Positions 8,631 through 17,113 of a DNA stretch of 64,000 nucleotides are shown piece by piece. Numbering within the stretch: position 1 is the stretch's first letter; each line of letters begins with the position of its first letter. A model generated the notes under the pieces. That model did no database searches, was not told the DNA's origin, and saw only the letters and a program-made list of their open reading frames with translations. The translations under genes were made by a program, and so were the position numbers. The stretch is taken from positions 1 through 64,000 of the forward strand of contig DKIJ01000005.1 in the NCBI GenBank assembly GCA_002454195.1, written 5' to 3'. The stretch comes from Flavobacterium sp. UBA6721. GTDB taxonomy: Bacteria > Bacteroidota > Bacteroidia > Flavobacteriales > Flavobacteriaceae.

Positions 8631-10517
8631 TTATTTTTCAAAACGCATTAGATTCAAACTAAATAAAATCACAATAAGAGTTACACCCACATCGGCGGCA
8701 ATCGCTAGCGCTAAGTTGCTGAAACCAAAAATGGCTAGTAGAATGAAAATGAATTTTGTGATAATGGCACCATAAGTATTGATTTTTATTTGTTTCATAG
8801 TCTTTTTACTCAAACGAATCAAAAACGGAATTAATGATAATTTGTCATTCATCAAAGCGATGTTAGCTGTTTCTATTGCCGTATCACTACCAGCAGCTCC
8901 CATAGCAATCCCCACAGTACATAGGGCTAATGCAGGAGCATCATTGATGCCATCACCTACCATGGCTACTTTATCGTATTGTTGTAACAACGCTTTCATT
9001 TCTGCTGCTTTTTGTTCTGGGAGTAAACCACCAAAAACTTTTGTGATTCCTACTTGTCGAGCAACATAATGAGCGGTTTTTTCAGTATCACCTGTTAGCA
9101 TTATTACATCAATATTTTGTTCTTGAAGCTCTGCAATAGCTTTACTACTGTCAGGCTTGATTTTATCGGTTAAACCAATAATCCCGACAACACCTTTTCC
9201 AAAACTGACTACCACACTTGTTTTTCCTTCGCTGGCTAGTTGCGCCACAATTTTTTCCACTTCTTCGGAAATTTCATGGTATTCTCGAATGAATTCTAAT
9301 TTTCCTACCAGAACCGTATCAATTTGGCAAACAATACAATTGGCGGTAGCTCCTTTACCTAAAATGCTTTTAAAATTTTTAGCTTTATGAGGTTCGTAAC
9401 CTTCTGCTTTACTCGCAGCAATGATTGCTTGAGCTAAAGGATGCTCTGAAAACATCTCGGCACCTGCTGTACAGGAAAGTAATTCTTCTCGGCTGGTGCC
9501 AATTAAGGGGAAAACATCAGATACTACAGGCGTTCCGTAAGTAATGGTTCGGGTTTTATCAACGGCTACTGCCTGAATTTCGGCTAAAATTTCAATGTAT
9601 TTCCCTCCTTTTACCAGAGCCCCTTTTGCGGAAGCATTACCAATTGCCGCATATATGGCTACAGGTGTCGAAATGACTAATGCACATGGGCAAGCGATTA
9701 CAAGGAGCGTAATCGCTTGTTTGAGCCAATGATTAAAATCTTGATGAAGTATAAAAACAGGAACAACAAAAATGATTATCGCGAGCCCAATAATTGTGGG
9801 AGTGTACAATTTTGAAAAACGTTGAATAAATTTTTGTGTTTTGCTTTTTGCAGCATTCGCTTCAAAAGTGAGTTGGATGATTTTAGCAAATGTGGTGTCG
9901 GTTGATAGTTTACTAGTTTTTATTTCTATAAAACCATTTCCGTTCAAGGTTCCTGCGAAAACTGAATCACCTATTTGTTTTTCTTTAGCGATAGGTTCCC
10001 CAGTTATGGCCGATTCGTCAATCAAAGTTTCCCCAAAAATGATTTTTCCATCCAAAGGAATTACTTCTCCGGGTTTAATTTGAATAATTGTTCCAACTTC
10101 TATTTGCTCAATAGGTATTTCCTGATTTGTTTTTTTTACAAATGCCGTTTTTGGCGTACTTTTAATCAATTGATCCAAAGCTGATTTTGAATTTTCAATT
10201 CCTATATCTTCTAATCTTTCGCCTAAAACATATAAAACAATAACCACAGCAGCTTCGGGATATTCGCCTAAATATAAGGCGGCAATAACCGCAATTGTCA
10301 TTAATAGATTAATACTACTGAAGTTTAATTTTAAAAGCGCTTTAATTCCTTTTAAGATCACATCGTGTCCAATAATCACGATAAAGGATACAAAAATAAA
10401 AGGAGCATAAGGCATTGGTAAATGAATACCTATAAGGGAAAGTATTTCTAAAATAACTACAATACTGACTGAAAGGAGTAAAAAAACAAATTTTCTATCT
10501 TTAAATGGTAGGTTCAT
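8631..10517 (-). CDS. Heavy-metal P1B-type ATPase (Zn/Cd/Pb class) with altered phosphorylation motif
   Basis: A 628-residue ATP-driven metal exporter lacking N-terminal HMA domains. It has the actuator ITGEP (171-175), the membrane CPC metal site (276-278), SEHPLA in the nucleotide domain, MVGDGINDAPA, and a final-helix Asp in AIAADVGVT. Together these point to the ZntA/CadA-like class rather than Cu+ pumps. The phosphorylation motif reads D320-K-T-R-T instead of DKTGT: codon 9549-9551 is CGA where GGA (Gly) would fit. That Gly is nearly invariant in P-type ATPases, so activity may be impaired or the base wrong. A perfect 14-bp palindrome lies just upstream. Confidence 0.9.
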   Translation of the reverse strand: MNLPFKDRKFVFLLLSVSIVVILEILSLIGIHLPMPYAPFIFVSFIVIIGHDVILKGIKALLKLNFSSINLLMTIAVIAALYLGEYPEAAVVIVLYVLGERLEDIGIENSKSALDQLIKSTPKTAFVKKTNQEIPIEQIEVGTIIQIKPGEVIPLDGKIIFGETLIDESAITGEPIAKEKQIGDSVFAGTLNGNGFIEIKTSKLSTDTTFAKIIQLTFEANAAKSKTQKFIQRFSKLYTPTIIGLAIIIFVVPVFILHQDFNHWLKQAITLLVIACPCALVISTPVAIYAAIGNASAKGALVKGGKYIEILAEIQAVAVDKTRTITYGTPVVSDVFPLIGTSREELLSCTAGAEMFSEHPLAQAIIAASKAEGYEPHKAKNFKSILGKGATANCIVCQIDTVLVGKLEFIREYHEISEEVEKIVAQLASEGKTSVVVSFGKGVVGIIGLTDKIKPDSSKAIAELQEQNIDVIMLTGDTEKTAHYVARQVGITKVFGGLLPEQKAAEMKALLQQYDKVAMVGDGINDAPALALCTVGIAMGAAGSDTAIETANIALMNDKLSLIPFLIRLSKKTMKQIKINTYGAIITKFIFILLAIFGFSNLALAIAADVGVTLIVILFSLNLMRFEK

Positions 10518-10536
10518 AAGAATGGGATTTTGTTTG

Positions 10537-10550
10537 TACTATATATAGTA
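10537..10550. promoter_or_regulatory. Perfect palindrome, candidate operator of the P-type ATPase
   Basis: TACTATATATAGTA is self-complementary over 14 bp and ends 20 nt upstream of the ATPase ATG, within its expected leader. The regulator is unknown. Confidence 0.4.
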
Positions 10551-10711
10551 AAATGTTTCTGCTTTTTGTGAGCTAGTATTAGCATTGCATCTTAAATTTA
10601 CTCAAAATTTATTGTAACTACTTTTGCTTTAATAAAATCTTAAGATTATAAATGCTTAAAATGTTCGAGATGTGAAAAAGTTTTCGAACTTTGTACCAAA
10701 ATATTTTACAT

Positions 10712-11152
10712 ATGAAAATAAACCTTAAGAACGGAATTGATAAGCTTATTTTTGGGATGAAACAAAAAGATGTTTCAGCTGTTTACGGTGCGCCTGATAG
10801 AAATTACAAAGACGAAGATGATAATGTGATTTTTACCTACAATAAGTTTAAAATGCGTTTGACTTTTTATAAAGACGAAGATTTTAAAATGGGTTATATT
10901 GTAGCTTCTAGTCCAGATTTAGAGTTATTTGGCAATACGTTAATTGGAAAGAATATCAAGGATGTTAAGAATGAATTAGCTAAAAAGAATATTACTAAAT
11001 TCACTCAGGAAGAATTTGATACTTTTGAAAATTATTTCAATGAAGATAATTGGTTGTTGTTTCAAACCGAATTTGACGAAGTAGTGAAATTAGAAGTTGG
11101 CGCCATCATTAATGATAAAGACGAGTTTGAGTGGAAATTTGGTAAGAAATAA
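10712..11152 (+). CDS. Small soluble protein of unknown function
   Basis: I choose the ATG at 10712 (MKINLKNGIDKLIFGM), giving 146 residues. An in-frame TTG at 10691 falls inside a promoter-like AACTTTG box and is unlikely to be translated. The protein has no signal peptide, is rich in Lys, Asp and Glu, and shows alternating beta strands and helices. I recognise no domain. It is divergent from the P-type ATPase and ends at a strong terminator. Confidence 0.75.
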   Translation: MKINLKNGIDKLIFGMKQKDVSAVYGAPDRNYKDEDDNVIFTYNKFKMRLTFYKDEDFKMGYIVASSPDLELFGNTLIGKNIKDVKNELAKKNITKFTQEEFDTFENYFNEDNWLLFQTEFDEVVKLEVGAIINDKDEFEWKFGKK

Positions 11153-11170
11153 AACTTGTTTCAATATTAA

Positions 11171-11211
11171 AAAGAATGCCCTTTCATTATCGATGAAAGG
11201 GCATTCTTTTT
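11171..11211. terminator. Strong bidirectional intrinsic terminator
   Basis: Perfect 17-base arms 11171-11187 and 11193-11209 with a 5-nt loop and a T tail. It sits between convergent genes. Confidence 0.9.
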
Positions 11212-11244
11212 ATAGAATTATTTTGATTTATTTAGAGTATAAAG

Positions 11245-11439
11245 TCAGCCTAGTAAAATAAAAACAGCCAGTCCAAGATAAATGTAACCTTGTTGTTTTT
11301 CGGATTCATTTGAGGCTTCAATCTTTAACCCAAGAAGATTAATTTCGCTGGTATTTTCTTTGATTTTTTTTAGTCCCGTATACCCCAATCCTAGGCTGAT
11401 AAGGATTAATTCTAAGGCTATAATTTTTGATATATTCAT
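11245..11439 (-). CDS. Small membrane protein of unknown function
   Basis: A 64-residue protein with a hydrophobic helix at each end (about 5-22 and 51-63) around a polar middle with Asn/Glu-rich loops. This is typical of small inner-membrane proteins with both termini on the same side. It ends abruptly at ILLG inside the second helix, so the C-terminus is very short. No family is recognised. Confidence 0.55.
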   Translation of the reverse strand: MNISKIIALELILISLGLGYTGLKKIKENTSEINLLGLKIEASNESEKQQGYIYLGLAVFILLG

Positions 11440-11478
11440 TGTTTTTCTTTTTGAATTTCAATAAATATACATAAAAAA

Positions 11479-11508
11479 AAATCCGATTTATATGAGTAAA
11501 TCGGATTT
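11479..11508 (-). terminator. Intrinsic terminator of the PPIase operon
   Basis: Perfect 12-base arms 11479-11490 and 11497-11508. On the minus strand the stem is followed by a long U run. It lies 9 nt past the stop of the last PPIase gene. Confidence 0.85.
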
Positions 11509-11516
11509 AGGTGTTA

Positions 11517-12674
11517 TCATTTAGTTTGTTTTTCAAAAATTTCTATTTCGAAAATTAAAGTAGCATTGGGTGGTATAACGCCCCCAGCACCAGCTTCTCC
11601 ATAAGCTAGTTTAGATGGGATATAAGCAATTATTTTGTCGCCAAAAGAAAGCATGTTGATTGCTTCAATAAACCCTGGAATCATTCCGTCTTTTTTTCCA
11701 ATTTCAAAAGGGAAAGGATTGTATCCTCCTTGAGTAGCTCTCATTTCGTTGAATTGGTTGTATGTTTTAGCTACTTCTTCACGACTACTATCAAATAATT
11801 TTCCGTCTTCAAAAAAGCCTGAATAATGGAAGTAAACTGTTGTTCCAGCAGCTGGTTTAGCACCTGTTCCTTTTTGAACTATTTTATAAACTAATCCAGA
11901 AGGTGTAGTTGTAGCGCTTGTTTTTTGGGTGTTTAAATAGGCTAGTTTTTCAGCGTTTAAAGCAGCCATTTTTTCTTGCTGAATTTTTTCAGCAGCTGCT
12001 TTGGCTTCTGCTTCTTTTTTTTCTTCAACAGCCTTGTTATTGTAATAGTTTGCAAAAACTTTAGTAGCATTGAATTTTTTTGCTAACGAACCTTTTTGCG
12101 TAATAATTATGTTTTTGATTACATCATCTTTTGCAATATTGTTCACTACATCCATTCCTTGAACTACATGACCAAAGATGGTGTGCTTATTGTTTAACCA
12201 TGGTGTTTCTTTATGGGTTATGAAAAATTGACTTCCATTTGTTTTTGGACCAGCATTGGCCATTGCCAAAATACCTCCTTTGTCAAATTTTAAATCTGAA
12301 ACGAATTCGTCTTTAAAAGCATAACCAGGACCACCATTTCCTGTTCCTTGTGGATCTCCACCTTGAATCATAAAATCACTAATTACACGGTGGAATTTTA
12401 AACCATCAAAAAACGGTTTGTTTTTTAGTTTTGCGTCGCTTACAAATTCATTTTTTCCTTGAGCTAGACTAATAAAATTGGCAACTGTAATTGGTGCCTT
12501 TTGATATTCTAGGTCTAAAATAATTGTTCCTTTGTTTGTATTGATAGTGGCAAAAATACCTTCTTCCATCTTTTTTGTAGGAGCGGGTTTTTTTACAATT
12601 TTTTTAGATGTTTCCTGTGCTTGAAAAGTAGTAAGCGTAAAGAAAGTTAATAAGGCTAATAATTTCGTTTTCAT
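11517..12674 (-). CDS. Secreted cyclophilin-FKBP fusion peptidyl-prolyl isomerase
   Basis: A 385-residue exported foldase with two unrelated PPIase domains. A signal peptide (cleavage near FQAQ) is followed by a cyclophilin domain at about 40-200 (FHRVISDFMIQGGDPQGTG, GSQFFITH). Then come an Ala/Glu/Lys-rich helical linker and an FKBP domain at about 262-383 (VYFHYSGFFEDGKLFDSS, IPSKLAYGEAG). This dual-immunophilin layout is known in Bacteroidetes. The last gene of an operon, it follows a paralogous lipoprotein fusion and gldI, which suggests envelope protein folding, possibly of gliding or secretion components. Confidence 0.93.
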   Translation of the reverse strand: MKTKLLALLTFFTLTTFQAQETSKKIVKKPAPTKKMEEGIFATINTNKGTIILDLEYQKAPITVANFISLAQGKNEFVSDAKLKNKPFFDGLKFHRVISDFMIQGGDPQGTGNGGPGYAFKDEFVSDLKFDKGGILAMANAGPKTNGSQFFITHKETPWLNNKHTIFGHVVQGMDVVNNIAKDDVIKNIIITQKGSLAKKFNATKVFANYYNNKAVEEKKEAEAKAAAEKIQQEKMAALNAEKLAYLNTQKTSATTTPSGLVYKIVQKGTGAKPAAGTTVYFHYSGFFEDGKLFDSSREEVAKTYNQFNEMRATQGGYNPFPFEIGKKDGMIPGFIEAINMLSFGDKIIAYIPSKLAYGEAGAGGVIPPNATLIFEIEIFEKQTK

Positions 12675-12691
12675 CTGGTTTTGTTTTTTAT

Positions 12692-13825
12692 CTAAGGTTG
12701 TATTTCTGTACTGTTATCAATTAATTCAATTTCAAAAATAAGATTGGTATGGGGAGGAATGATGTCTCCGGCTCCTCCAGAGGCATAGCCAAGATGAGAA
12801 GGAATAAATAGCACCGCCTTGTCTCCATAAGACATCTTATCAAGTCCTTCTATTACTCCAGGGATAATACCGTCTCTTTTTCCCACTTCAAAAGTAATAG
12901 GTTGGTAACCATTTTGAGAAGCGCGGAGCGAATTGTATTTTCCAAAAGAGATTGCTACAGTTCCTAGTGAAGTATCGTACAGATAACCACTCTCAGAAAA
13001 AACCGTGTAATTGACATTTACTTTGGTTCCTACAGCGGGTTTTCTACCACTTCCTTTTTGAGTAATTACGTATTTTAATCCTGACACAGTTTTTCTTGCT
13101 TTTCTTTTTAAAGTGTCAAAATAGTTGATTTTAGCAACAATAATTTTGCCGTATTTTTCAAAATACTTTTGCTCGTTGAGTAATTCAATCTTCTCTTGTT
13201 TTTTTTGATTTTTAGATTCGATAACAAAATAATCATCGAATGTTTTTATGGCATTGAATTTTTTTGCCGCTTCTCCTTTGCGCAAAATAGTAACGGAATT
13301 CAAAACATCGCCCTGTTCAATCATATTGACAACTTTCATGCCTTCATTAATCACATGTCCAAAAACAGTGTGTTTTCCATTGAGCCATGGTGTAGGGTTT
13401 CGAGTTATGAAAAACTGACTGCTATTGGTTCCAGGACCATTATTAGCCATAGCCAAAACGCCTTCTTTGTCAAAAATTTGATCGTTAATTTCGTCTTTAA
13501 ACAGATAACCTGCATTTCCAAATCCAGTACCTTCGGGATCTCCAGTTTGAATAACAAAGCCTTTAATCACACGATAGAATTTTGCGCCATCATAAAAAGG
13601 ACGTTTTTTTTTGTATTCTGTAGAAATAAAGCTGTTATTGCCTTCGGCCAGCGTAATAAAATTAGCAACTGTTATAGGTGCTCTTTTATAATCTAATTCA
13701 AGTAAAATATTTCCTTTGTTAGTTTCAATTTTGGCATACAAACCATCTGGAAGGTAATCTTCTTCGTTTTTACAAGAATAAAATAAGCTAACAAAAAGTA
13801 CTATAAATAGAATGTTTCTTTTCAT
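12692..13825 (-). CDS. Lipoprotein cyclophilin-FKBP fusion peptidyl-prolyl isomerase
   Basis: A 377-residue paralogue of the next gene with the same cyclophilin (about 32-195) then FKBP (about 245-370) order. It starts with a lipobox (SLFYSC), so it is probably membrane-anchored rather than soluble. The cyclophilin core keeps FYRVIKGFVIQTGDPEGTG and SSQFFITR. The FKBP part has VNVNYTVFSESGYLYDTS, where the usual aromatic and acidic positions have drifted, so that domain may be less active. Spacing is 17 nt to the downstream paralogue and 10 nt from gldI, fitting a tandem duplication within one transcript. Confidence 0.92.
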   Translation of the reverse strand: MKRNILFIVLFVSLFYSCKNEEDYLPDGLYAKIETNKGNILLELDYKRAPITVANFITLAEGNNSFISTEYKKKRPFYDGAKFYRVIKGFVIQTGDPEGTGFGNAGYLFKDEINDQIFDKEGVLAMANNGPGTNSSQFFITRNPTPWLNGKHTVFGHVINEGMKVVNMIEQGDVLNSVTILRKGEAAKKFNAIKTFDDYFVIESKNQKKQEKIELLNEQKYFEKYGKIIVAKINYFDTLKRKARKTVSGLKYVITQKGSGRKPAVGTKVNVNYTVFSESGYLYDTSLGTVAISFGKYNSLRASQNGYQPITFEVGKRDGIIPGVIEGLDKMSYGDKAVLFIPSHLGYASGGAGDIIPPHTNLIFEIELIDNSTEIQP

Positions 13826-13835
13826 AGGTTGTATT

Positions 13836-14510
13836 TTATTGTTCTAAGGTGTCCTGAGTCCTAGGTTTAGCTTTTACAGTCGCTTTTTTTGGTTTTTTTA
13901 TACTGTCTTGCGACGAAGATAAACTCATAGTGATACCTTGTTCCAATTCTTTTTTGTAAACCGCTTCAGGCTTAAAATCATGTAAGGTAACCGTACAAAT
14001 TAGAGGAGTGTTAGGTCCAATTTTTTTATTGTCACCATGATAGCCATAAGCAATATGAGAAGGGAAGAAGAAATTTACTTTTTCATTTTTGCGCATCAAT
14101 TTAATTCCTTCTCTAATTCCGGTCATAATTTCTTGCTTATCTATTCGATAAACCTGTGGTCTTAATTCTACTTCCGAATAAATAATTTTTCCTTTTAAAT
14201 CTTTTAGTTCATAATTAAAGAAGGCAACGTCTCCTTTTTTAGGCGTTAAACTATCGGTTTCATTTCGAGTTATGTAATAATACCAATAGCCTTTAGGTGA
14301 TGAAAAATAGCTAAGCTTTGGATTTTTTTTCATCAAAGCTTTTATTAAATCTTCTTCGGATGCATTTAATTTTTTGTTTCTTTCGACTGATCTTTTCATA
14401 AAAACTCCAGAGGCTCTAGAAATAGGGCGTCTAGCATCTTGATGTTGTTTGCAGCCTGCGAAAGCAAGACATAAGATAAAACTTAAGGCAATGAATGGAT
14501 TTGCTTTCAT
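13836..14510 (-). CDS. gldI: Gliding-motility-associated FKBP-type isomerase lipoprotein GldI
   Basis: A 224-residue lipoprotein (leader ending LAFAGC) with a helical N-terminal stretch and an FKBP domain at about 80-180 (GDVAFFNYELKDLKGKIIYSE, FFFPSHIAYGYHGDNKKIGPNTPLI). A Lys/Ser-rich tail follows. The motif order, the CKQHQDARRPIS start of the mature protein and the neighbourhood match GldI, which in F. johnsoniae is needed for gliding and type IX secretion. The gene starts 4 nt after the nrnA-like stop, so it is translationally close-coupled. Confidence 0.85.
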   Translation of the reverse strand: MKANPFIALSFILCLAFAGCKQHQDARRPISRASGVFMKRSVERNKKLNASEEDLIKALMKKNPKLSYFSSPKGYWYYYITRNETDSLTPKKGDVAFFNYELKDLKGKIIYSEVELRPQVYRIDKQEIMTGIREGIKLMRKNEKVNFFFPSHIAYGYHGDNKKIGPNTPLICTVTLHDFKPEAVYKKELEQGITMSLSSSQDSIKKPKKATVKAKPRTQDTLEQ

Positions 14511-14514
14511 AGGG

Positions 14515-15519
14515 TTATAGATTTAGATTTTCCACAAGACTTATAAATTTGGCTACAGTTTGCTCCATCGATACCGTTGATTTTCCTCCTGCAGCATTGC
14601 GGTGACCACCACCATTAAAATGAGCTCTTGCAAATTCATTTACATCAAAATCACCTTGAGAACGGAAAGAAATCTTGATGATATTCTCGTCTCTATTTTC
14701 AATAAAGATGGCTGTAAACAGAATCCCTTTAATGCTTAAACCATAATTTACAATTCCTTCTGTATCGCCTTTTGTATGGTTGAAATTGTCTAATTCTTCT
14801 TGTGTTAGGGTTATGTACGAAGTTTTATGATCTGGAATTACTTTTAGGTTTTGTAATGCCTGACCTAATAATTGTAAACGATTGTAGGAGCTATTGTCAA
14901 AAAGTAAATTAGGGATTATGGTGTTTTCGACACCTAAATCAATTAGTTCGGCTACAATTCGATGCGTGTTTCCAGTTGTATTTGGGAATCGAAATGAGCC
15001 AGAATCGGTTAGGATTCCGGTATAAATACAGGTTCCTATAGTTTTATCAATTTGGTCTTTTTGTTCTAAATAATTAATAAAATGATAAATCATCTCGCAA
15101 GTGGAACCAAATGATGTATTTGAGAACATATACTTGGCGTAGTCATCTGGTTTTTGATGGTGATCAATCATGATGTAAGTGGTGTCCAGTACCTCAAGTA
15201 CTTTTTCCATCTCACCTGTACGATGAAAAGCATTAAAATCGAGAGTGAAAATAATTTCGGCTTCTTGTAAAAGAGTAGTACAATTTTCTTTGTCTTTTTC
15301 AAAGACTTTAACAGTTTCTGAACCAGGGAGCCATGCTAAAAAATCAGGAAATTCATTAGGTGAAATTACGATGGCTTCGTGGTTGTTTTTTCTTAAAAAA
15401 TGGTAAAGTCCTAGAGTTGAACCCATAGCGTCTCCGTCAGGATTGCGATGGGGAATTATTGCTATTTTTTTTGGCGTAGCCAATAAAGTCTGGATTGCTT
15501 GTATATCTTGTATTTTCAT
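14515..15519 (-). CDS. DHH/DHHA1 phosphoesterase (NrnA-like)
   Basis: A 334-residue DHH-family phosphoesterase. The metal-binding motifs are visible: HRNPDGDAMGS (24-34), TLDFNAF near 93, the DHH signature in YIMIDHHQKPDD near 115-126, and the DHHA1 C-terminal FNGGGHRNAAGG. This is the NrnA/RecJ-like family that degrades nano-RNAs, pAp or linear cyclic-dinucleotide products in the cytoplasm. It is first in the gldI-PPIase operon. Its ATG lies in the 3' arm of a hairpin, so translation may be structure-sensitive. Confidence 0.9.
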   Translation of the reverse strand: MKIQDIQAIQTLLATPKKIAIIPHRNPDGDAMGSTLGLYHFLRKNNHEAIVISPNEFPDFLAWLPGSETVKVFEKDKENCTTLLQEAEIIFTLDFNAFHRTGEMEKVLEVLDTTYIMIDHHQKPDDYAKYMFSNTSFGSTCEMIYHFINYLEQKDQIDKTIGTCIYTGILTDSGSFRFPNTTGNTHRIVAELIDLGVENTIIPNLLFDNSSYNRLQLLGQALQNLKVIPDHKTSYITLTQEELDNFNHTKGDTEGIVNYGLSIKGILFTAIFIENRDENIIKISFRSQGDFDVNEFARAHFNGGGHRNAAGGKSTVSMEQTVAKFISLVENLNL

Positions 15520-15554
15520 AGTTTGCGAATTTACATTTTTTAATGTAAACTATG
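15517..15554 (-). promoter_or_regulatory. Hairpin containing the nrnA-like start codon
   Basis: A 13-nt right arm ending at 15554 pairs with 15517-15524 plus 15531-15537, leaving a 6-nt bulge and a short T loop. On the minus strand the ATG of the phosphoesterase closes the base of this stem. Confidence 0.45.
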
Positions 15555-15571
15555 AATTCGTTAACAGGATT

Positions 15572-16597
15572 TTATTCTTTTTTGTCTTTGTCGATATTGT
15601 TCAATATTTCGATGATTTGATTATTCAAATTAGCTAGTTCTTTATCATAAGCATTTGAATTGTATTTTATTTTAAGATAGGCTGTTCGGTATAGTTTAAT
15701 CCTTAATTGGCAGTACTTAATAAGTAATTTAATTTGTTGGTGGGTTTCTTGTGGTAAATACAATAAATCGGCTTTTTTCATCAGTTTGATGTTTTCTTCC
15801 CAATAATAGATACCTCTCGACTCAATCATGTAGAGAAGTTCTTTTTTAGATTCTTCATCCGTGACATATACATTATAGGCCTCAAGAACCATTTTTTCCA
15901 TATCTATGAATTCTCTCATTTTTTCTTCAAATTCGAAATGCTGATAAACAGAGATTTTTTGTGAAATGACGTTGTAAGAAAGTAATGGGATAATAAGTAT
16001 TGACAAACCACTAATTGTAATTAGGGCCACATTTCTTTTTGAATTCAACATGGCTAAGATTATTCCAAAGCAAATTCCAGAAAGTAATCCGCCAATGTGC
16101 GCCGCGCCATCTACAGCTTCTTTGAAACTCTCCATGATGTTGAGTAAAATAAATACAATTATAAAACCAACTGTTTTTGATGTTAGTTTGCGATTTATGG
16201 CTTTGGTTAAAGTGATGATAAGCAAAATGCCATACATCCCAAAAATCGCTCCTGAAGAACCTGCACTTATGATTTTGTCATACCAATAAATAGTTGATAA
16301 ACTGGCTAGTAAACCACTTGATAGATAGCAAACAAGAAAACCTATCCGTGTTAGATACGATTCAATTAAAAGCCCTACATAGCCAAGCGCAATACAATTT
16401 AGCATAAGATGCATAATGCCATAATGGATAAAAAGACAAGTAAATAGTCGCCACCATTGATTCTCTACAGTTAGTAAATTATAATTGGCTCCCCAATTGA
16501 TAACATCTGAAATTTGAGGTTTAAAAAAGTTAACTCCAGAAAATACCATTAATAAGAAGATAAAGAAATTCAAATAAATTAATATTGGTGTTATCAT
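15572..16597 (-). CDS. Rhomboid-family intramembrane serine protease, core
   Basis: A 341-residue intact frame with six or seven membrane helices. It carries the rhomboid motifs GSSG (113-116, catalytic Ser115), the helix-1 WWR segment, the LFIHYGIMHLMLN loop region and the catalytic His167 in DGAAHIGG. A C-terminal soluble region of about 130 residues, rich in Glu and Lys, follows. Upstream, the frame continues in phase through a TAA stop into a decayed soluble N-terminal domain (see 16598-17070). The ATG used here may therefore be a secondary start of a larger gene. Catalytic residues are present, so a truncated but active protease is possible. Confidence 0.85.
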   Translation of the reverse strand: MITPILIYLNFFIFLLMVFSGVNFFKPQISDVINWGANYNLLTVENQWWRLFTCLFIHYGIMHLMLNCIALGYVGLLIESYLTRIGFLVCYLSSGLLASLSTIYWYDKIISAGSSGAIFGMYGILLIITLTKAINRKLTSKTVGFIIVFILLNIMESFKEAVDGAAHIGGLLSGICFGIILAMLNSKRNVALITISGLSILIIPLLSYNVISQKISVYQHFEFEEKMREFIDMEKMVLEAYNVYVTDEESKKELLYMIESRGIYYWEENIKLMKKADLLYLPQETHQQIKLLIKYCQLRIKLYRTAYLKIKYNSNAYDKELANLNNQIIEILNNIDKDKKE

Positions 16598-17070
16598 GTA
16601 TCCTTTGGCGGGTACAAAAAAGGGTAAAAAGGAGTAAAAACTGTTTATCGAAAGTTCTTTTTCGGTTGAATTTAGTGCTGATTCTTTGGCAGAACTAATT
16701 TCTTAGATTAGCTTTTCTGCTTCAAGAGAGGAACTTGGCTGTTCTTTTTTTATGTTATTAAAGACTTCAAAAAAGAGGTCGGTGTTTTTTAAATTTCTGC
16801 CTCGGTCATATATTTGATAGCCCTTACTAGCGCTATAGATGTAACCATCTTCATTTTCAAAGTTGATTACTATTTTTTCGTTCCAAGTTTCTTGTTCAGG
16901 GATTGTTTCTGCAATTATTTCCGAATCATTTATTTCTGTGACATTCCAATTTAATTCTTGACATGCCTTGATGGAATAATAAAGAAATTCTTGTCTTGTA
17001 AGATGATTGAAGGGGATATACTGAATGTGGGAAGCAGGAAAACCAAAAGCTATCGGAATAAATTTTACAT
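16598..17070 (-). pseudogene. Disrupted 5' part of the rhomboid gene
   Basis: The 516-bp gap upstream of the rhomboid is not empty. In phase with the rhomboid frame it encodes a cytoplasmic-type domain (segments FIPIAFGFPASHIQYIPF, FLYYSIKACQELNWNV, YSASKGYQIYDRG) as found N-terminal to rhomboids in related bacteria. An in-frame TAA at 16703-16705 interrupts it. The only suitable ATG (17068-17070) runs at once into TAA in another frame, as if one base were lost after it. Both lesions are read directly; the homologous layout is from family knowledge. Confidence 0.75.
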
Positions 17071-17113
17071 ACGATTAGTATTACAATGATATAAAATTTA
17101 TTTCAGAATTTAT

